From Amoebidium appalachense (Eukaryota > Ichthyosporea): 64,000 nucleotides of DNA. Under the pieces are notes generated by a model. It saw only the letters and a list, made by a program, of their open reading frames with translations. It ran no database searches and was not told the origin of the DNA. Below are positions 57,585 to 64,000 of this stretch, in pieces. Numbering within the stretch: the stretch's first letter is position 1; each line of letters opens with the position of its first letter. The stretch lies in NCBI GenBank assembly GCA_963693365.1, contig CAVNZM010000009.1, positions 9,920,001 through 9,984,000 of the forward strand, in the 5' to 3' direction. A program made the translations under genes and the position numbers.

Positions 57585-58031
57585 GTCGCAGTGGTGCCCC
57601 AAAACGAGCTGGTATCAAATTGACGCCTGGGAAGCCCTCGAACTCTACGTCCAGTTAGTTGAAGGTTTTGGTTGGCAAAATTCAATCTCCCTCCACACAG
57701 AATACAACCAACTAGCCCCCGGAGCTATAGCTAACGACCAGAAATTCAACGAATATTACAAGCGGTGGTCTAAATTGGTCAAGAGGGATCTGCTCCCCCT
57801 TTTAATGCGTGGCTTTGGCCAATCAGCAGCGCCGCTGCCGCCGAAATTTCAAGTTTGGGATATCCTTGTTGGACCCACCCAACTATGGTGACGTGTGCGC
57901 ACGGCGGCACGGCCAACCCTGGGTGTGATAAGACGGAACTGAGGTGTCTGCGTGGTTAGGCTACCGTGTACTAGGACCCCCGTACAAAAAAATCAGGGGG
58001 GATAAAAATGGGGGGGGGAGGGGGGGGGGGG

Positions 58032-58073
<42 letters not shown>

Positions 58074-59151
58074 GACGGAGTGCCAATATGATTTCATTCA
58101 ATTTGAAAAGAATATGGGGTGCGAAAAACGGAAAGAAAACGAAAGAGAAGACAAACATGCACTCAAATGAGAATAGTAGTCGAAATTAGCGAGTAAGCTG
58201 TAGTAGTCTGTATGGATGTTAGCCGTTTGCAAGTTGTAGTACAAGTGGTGTATGGCTAAATCAACCGTAGCGAGTTGCGAATACCCGTATGTGGTTAAAC
58301 AATAACGAATACTAAAGCCGAGCCCAACTGGATGCTTCCATTTAACAGTATGCCATTTGGATTTCAAAGTAGGGCCGGTTAGCTGTTCTCTGGATCCGCA
58401 TCATTGATAACAACGCAAGGGGATTCAATAAATCGTACCGTGTTGTCTTGTGGGAGAATGAAACGAGTCAGACTGCATCAGGCTGGCTACAACTTTGAAA
58501 TTTACCCCCCCCCCCCCCCCCCCCCTCCCTCTTTCCCCGGGGGTCATTCACTTTTAAGGCACAGTATCATGTTAAAACTTTATAGGCGTGCGCATCCGGC
58601 CCGGCCCACGCAACTCGTACAAACATGCCGCAAAACACTCAAATTTGTATTTGAAGACGACAGGCAACTGGGCCGCTGACAATCAACAATTGGAGCAAAT
58701 CACTGCTCCAACCCCCTCCCCCCTCCCCTTTACCCATTCTCCCCAATGCCAACCCTCTTCCCTACCCATCCTCCCCCCCACCCCACCCCGTATGTATCTC
58801 CCCCGATGATCCCCCTCCCCCCCTCCCCCCTCCCCCCTCTCCCCCACCCCCCGTTCACCCATTCTCCCCAATACCTATCCTTCCCCTTTCCCTACCCATC
58901 CTTCCTATCCTCCCCCCACTCTCCCGCCTTACCCCCCACCCATTCTTCCCAATCCCCCCCCCCTCCCCCCCTCCCCCCCCCCTCCCCCCCCCCCCCCCCC
59001 CGCCCCTCCTACCCATCCCCCCCCCTCCCCACCCCCCAATCCCATCCACCCACCCACCCATTCTCCCCAAATCCCCCCCCCCCCCCACACACACACACAA
59101 CCCATTTATTCTCTTAAATCCCCCCCCTCCCCCCCCCCCCATTCTCCTAAA

Positions 59152-59182
<31 letters not shown>

Positions 59183-59333
59183 TTCCCCCCCCTTCCCCAT
59201 CTCCCTGGCAGTATCTTCCCTTTCGTCCTCCCTCCCAGCCGAAGCTTCCACAACCTGAAAATATACTTTGCGCATATGTTTGTCACATCTCTTCCTTTCT
59301 ACTTACCACCTCCCCACCTCCCTTCCTCCATAA

Positions 59334-59382
59334 CAAGGCCTCCTAAATAGCACTCCTAAAAAGCACTATTTAGGAGGCCTTG
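59334..59382. repeat. 17-bp inverted repeat, arm shared with 39424-39440
   Basis: caaggcctcctaaatag (59334-59350) pairs perfectly with ctatttaggaggccttg (59366-59382) across a 15-base loop. One arm also occurs once at about 39424-39440 (ctatttaggaggccttgc), 20 kb away beside the CRE-like inverted repeat. Confidence 0.85.
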
Positions 59383-59821
59383 CTCTATACACACTAAAAG
59401 CTTTGCGGGCGGGCGGGTGGGCGGACGGGGGGAGGGGGGTGGGGGTGGGGGTGGGAGGGGAGGGGAAGGGAGAAGAGGGGACCGAAAGAGGGAGGTTGGA
59501 GAAAAGTCACCTCTAGAAGGTTTTCTATTTATTTATGCAAAAACTTTATTATGCTTGCATTTCATGAACAAACTAGATATCACAGATATCTTGAAAATAA
59601 TCTATACAGTAAACAACAAAAATTGCTGTTAGACACTGGGCAATTGACGACAGAAAGTTACAGCCTGCAGATTGAATGGTGCAGTTTGTGTAAGTTGGCG
59701 AAGAGGCGGGTGTGGTGTATGCGTGAGTGTGCGTGTGTAAAAAGTTTTCACAAAATCAGAAAGCTTCTGTGTGTGTGTGTGCGCGCACGCACGCGCGCAG
59801 GCGCACATGTGTGTGTGTTGT

Positions 59822-59921
<100 letters not shown>

Positions 59922-60091
59922 CGAGAGAAACATTATATTTTAGACTTCTATCTTTTTTATTTAACTTGGGGGCAGGGAGGAGGGGGAGGAGGGGGTAGTT
60001 GACTTAGATAACACAGCATCCGTTGTATTTTTGCGAGTAAACAAGCCTGTAGTTTCTAGGGTTTCCGGGGGGGGGGGGGGGGGGGGGGGGA

Positions 60092-60129
<38 letters not shown>

Positions 60130-60443
60130 GGGGGGGGAGGAGAAGGGCATTGAAGCAGGAGTGAAACTGGGAACGCAAAACCGGGGGGTGGGACGGGGGG
60201 AGAGGGGGCACAGGGGTGGATGGCACAATTAGCTAAAATAAGCGCCTCATCCGCCATATTTTCTAAGTATGCAGGCATGGGGTTTCTAGGGTCCGGGAGA
60301 GGGATGGGGTGGAGTGGTACATAACCAGGAGTCGGTGTGAAACTGGCCACGCAAGCTGGCACAGAAAACCTATAAAAAAAATATGGAGAAACAACCGATG
60401 CTATGCAGCCCGTTCGAGCAGCTTCCCGGGGAGGGGGGGGGGG

Positions 60444-60486
<43 letters not shown>

Positions 60487-61200
60487 GGTCATGCCAGGCT
60501 GCATCGCCGACATGTTAATTGGGCTTCTGAAAATGGACGTTTTTAAAAAATACTTGCGGAAAATTAGTTCCCTGTTTCTCTTTTAGCATAGCATTATGTG
60601 GAAGTTCTCTAACATGTGGTTCTGGACAACCAAGCAACCAGGTCCAAAGAAGGATGTAGCACGGTTGGGAAAGAGTGATTGGGCTATCCGACGGTCCAAC
60701 TGTTTCACTCCGCATTGAGACCCTACAAGTTGGCATCCCTTCCCTGGTAAACATCACCGTAACTGCCTTCGTAAACATCATCCGGAACATGAACCTCTTA
60801 AACATTATCCGGAACATGAACCCCCCTATCTAATTACGATCTTTGTCCCTCTGTTCCCCTCCAGACCTGCAGTCTGCCCCTCTCTCTCCTTCTAGAGTGA
60901 GCTTTCGCCGGCCGATCCTACAGCATTTCAGATTTTGGAGCCAACCGCGTCTCAGCTTAACGCGCCAATCAAATGAGGGTATTAGTCTGGATCACATACC
61001 ATATATGGCAGTAGCCGACCAAAAAGGTCACCGATGGATTTCAGTTTGCGAGTTTTTGGCCGAGACAACGAAAGGAAGGGAGGGAATTTTTCGAGTCTAT
61101 GTTGTCAAAGGGATTATACATTTAGTATAGGGGAGAGGGAAGAGAGAGAGACGGCGTTTAGGTGTTGGGGTTAGTTGGTGACCGCCAGAATATATTGAAG

Positions 61201-62897
61201 ATGCGGTGTACGGCAGTTTTGGCGACAGCTCTGTCTGTCTTTGGAGCAGCACAAGGTATGGGAGTCACCCACACAAAACATTACATCATGCTTCTCAGGG
61301 AAGGCATGTTTGGTGTTCAGACGCTGCCTAACCGTATTAACACATATACAGACTTCAATAAGGACATGTTTTAAACACTCTCTGCATGTTTCGCCTTCCC
61401 CCCCGTTGGGGTGTTATGTTTAGCTAATGGTTGTGTCCTCGGAGACTTTTTGGACCACTATGTCGCAAAATTTCACACCATCTGCTGCATAGACGTTTTA
61501 GATTTGCATGCGCGTTACAACACGTATTTATACACGCTTGTGATACATGACGCGTAGGTGTGCATCTTGCCTTTCCGCTCACGGGAATTAACTACATCAT
61601 ATGGAAGAGGCTAGTCCCAAACACAATCATGTGGGGCAGTACGACCGGTGCATAGTTTATCTAGGGCTTTACGTATGCCTGTATAGACGCCTAGGCACAT
61701 TCAATTCTTCCCCCGGCCCCCTTCCCCAGGCATGTACATGTGCGTGCACACACACACACGCACACTTGCACGCGCACACACACGCATTTGAATAGATAAA
61801 CCAAAAAAAAAGGAAACACTCGCACAGGAGCAAGCATCGATGTACACGCCCGAACTCGCGCGCCTATGCTGCGTTCGTGCGCGCGCGTGCATGCATCCAC
61901 GCTTGAACACCATACACACACATACACATTTAACTATACAGATCGTGCACGGGCTTCTTATGGCGTGATTTCTCCCAGAAACTCTTATACATATCCTCCT
62001 CTACTTATGTTTCAATCAAGTATGTATTCTAAAGACCGCAGGTGTGTTTTCGTGTGTGTGCACACACAACAGGGCAAACCACACAGACATATCTGCAGAA
62101 ACACACAGACACTCGAGCGTGTGCACACATTTTGAGGTACGTGCGCATATGTACGAACATGTCCATTCTCGCCTTTGAAAGCACACAAGCTCAACATCTG
62201 CAAGTGATGAAAGCCCCGAATGTCCCGTGTTTATCTCTCTCTCTCCCCCCCCCTCCCCCCTCCCTCGCTCCACCCCCTCTCCCCGAGGATGGACTCTGCT
62301 TACTATGCATACTCTTTGTGTGTTTGCACTATGCATTGTGTTGTCCGTTGTGAATGTGTACTTCGTACTTCATGGTGCATTCAACCCCCCCCTCCCTCAC
62401 CGCTCCGCCTCTCTCACTACGTGCGTGTGACAATTCGAGGGGGGCAGGGCAGGGGGAGACCATCACGATATGATATGGATAGCTGATGGGAGGAGTGAAG
62501 AGGAAGGGGGCAGAGGGGGGGGGGGGGGGAGGGGGGGAGGTGGTGGCGGGCTAATATTGCTCTGCACGTGTAACCAAGATGTCCGTTTTGGTTCTCTGCT
62601 GCTGGTGCTATGACCACCATGTTTTCTTGGCTCAGTACAAACCACTACTGTGGCTCTCCTCTCCCACCCTCCTTCACTCCATTTTCGATCCATGCATCCA
62701 CTTGCACACACCCCATCACCTGCTACACTCACACACTCTCATCCTCGATATCCTTGCTGACCCTGTTGTTTACTCGCCTTTGCCGACAAACTTACTCACA
62801 CACACACTCCCATTCTCAAGCATTCGTTCGGTCATTGGGCTTCTAACGTCTCATCAAATGAACATACACACATGGACACGCACACACGCGTGCGCGC

Positions 62898-62937
<40 letters not shown>

Positions 62938-62997
62938 CCGCAACACACACACATATCTGCACACATCCACACGTACACGCATACACACACACACCCA

Positions 62998-63053
<56 letters not shown>

Positions 63054-63406
63054 CACACACATACACAGCAGGCAAGGACACGTTTGCCGTCCTGCATGCG
63101 CCCAGGTCTGTGGAATACGAGTCAAATGTGCGCCAACACAGTGCCGTAGAGGTGGCGGATTTCTTGGCTCAGAGCCTGGGTCTGCCCTCATACAGGGTGG
63201 GTGATTGCATGCCTTTTTTTTCAGTTTTTTTTTTTTATATAATTCTGAATTTTGAGGTTTTTGCCTGTGCAACAATCTCCCTTGTTGCGCTATCCCATGC
63301 ACCAATACACGCACGCACACATGCATGCACACACATACACCTGCACATGTAAGCGCGCACTCGCACGCATGTGTGTGCGCAGGAGCTCGTGCGCGCGCGC
63401 GCACGC

Positions 63407-63444
<38 letters not shown>

Positions 63445-63915
63445 AATCGTACATTTGTATGTACATACGTAGAGATTCGTGTGAGCACAAGCATGCTCAT
63501 ACAGTATCAGAAATGGGTGTGTAAGAGGATAAATGCTTGCTGACTGAAACAGCGTTACAGTGTTTGTGAGAGAGGAATCGTAGGATAGCTTTGGTAGCCA
63601 CTGACCAAAGGGAAACACGTGAGAGGGTTGGGTCGGTTGATGTGTGCATGGGTGGTGTGCGTGTTTGGTTTTCTGATGTGGGTTGGGTGCGCGTGTGGGT
63701 GTATGTGTGTGCACCTATTTTCCCCGCTTTGGCAATCTTCTTTTTAAAGCGTAGAGATTTTACCAGATTTTACCACATATATAAACTGATATATCATTAC
63801 CAACATGATCTTTAACCACAGAGGTCCACGACCAAGCTAGCCAACGTGCAGCCACTGTCTCTCCCCAAGGCCTCCGTACTGTTTGTGTTGGATGAGGCAC
63901 CCGTGGATGGAAAAG
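61201..63915 (+). CDS. ATP6AP2 (renin receptor)-like secretory protein, N-terminal part, 3' partial
   Basis: ATP6AP2 is a type I membrane accessory protein of the vacuolar H+-ATPase. Exons: 61201-61255 ([18 protein letters not shown], a clear signal peptide), 63069-63196 ([20 protein letters not shown] ... [15 protein letters not shown]), 63822-63915 ([32 protein letters not shown]). Phases 1 and 0 join; introns are GT-AG. The order F-x-V-L-x-x-P-x-S-V, then a V-A-D/A-x-x-x-S-L/M-G stretch, then P-x-A-x-V-L-x-V-V matches the N-terminus of animal ATP6AP2 as I know it. Only about 92 residues are visible, so the conserved C-terminal membrane segment cannot be checked and identity is tentative. 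The first intron is 1.8 kb of mixed and CA-rich sequence. Confidence 0.6.
62280..62405. repeat. Dispersed repeat, copy 2 (first copy near 22055)
   Basis: Matches 22055-22180 in the same orientation, in the first intron of the ATP6AP2-like gene. Neither copy has an A-tail or obvious terminal repeats. Confidence 0.85.
62876..63064. repeat. (CA)n array before second ATP6AP2-like exon
   Basis: CA repeats with CATCCGCA and GTACA interruptions, ending four bases before the acceptor of the exon at 63069. Confidence 0.94.
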
Positions 63916-63965
63916 GTGTGTGGGTGTGTGGGTGTGGGTGGGTGGGTGGGTGGGTGGGTGAGTGG

Positions 63966-64000
<35 letters not shown>
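63916..64000. repeat. GT-rich repeat at window end
   Basis: The intron following the third ATP6AP2-like exon starts GTGTGTGGG and runs through GGGT units into a pure (GT)n array at 63967-64000, which continues past the window. Confidence 0.93.

Overview
This is nuclear DNA of a eukaryote. Genes are split by many GT-AG introns, there is no operon-like packing, and most non-coding sequence is homopolymer C/G tracts, A/T tracts, (CA)n/(GT)n, (GA)n and other simple repeats. The gene set (M13 zinc peptidase, Notum/pectinacetylesterase family, RS-domain protein, plant/alveolate-style AP2 domains, M60-like peptidase, an ATP6AP2-like protein) suggests a unicellular alga or protist. A chromalveolate such as a chromerid relative would fit, but I cannot fix the lineage from sequence alone.

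Layout. At 583-12304 (+), 17 exons encode all but the N-terminus of a neprilysin-like M13 peptidase; every exon phase matches, the HEITH and GENIAD zinc motifs are present, and it ends in CRVW. At 14628-16114 (-) lies a Notum/pectinacetylesterase-family gene with a good promoter (TATA plus evenly spaced CCAAT boxes) but a reading frame broken by small indels, a stop codon and a 104-bp tandem duplication. At about 21.5-27.7 kb (+) is an RS-rich splicing-type protein with a short coiled-coil C-terminus. At 29516-30661 (+) is one intronless gene for a 381-residue protein of no family I recognise, with a nuclear-localisation-like basic cluster and a very acidic tail.

From 34 to 53.5 kb is the most unusual part: repeated copies, on both strands, of one gene family with three AP2-like domains. 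Comparing copies shows a common four-exon gene: exon 1 about 87 nt, exon 2 136 nt, exon 3 about 95-101 nt, and one long AP2 exon. One locus (41625-45437 +) has all four exons, one (53507-51059 -) has perfect exons 1-3 but an AP2 exon cut off after the first FRGV, and the others are partial. Most copies carry frameshifts at short homopolymers.

At 55872-57891 (+) is a fragment of an M60/enhancin-like peptidase that lacks the catalytic HExxH segment. At 61201 to beyond 63915 (+) begins a secretory protein resembling the N-terminus of ATP6AP2 (renin receptor, a V-ATPase accessory protein); it runs off towards the window end. The genes do not form an evident pathway. Between them I see dispersed short repeats, inverted repeats and possible retroposed 3' ends, but no RNA genes, CRISPR arrays or complete autonomous transposons.
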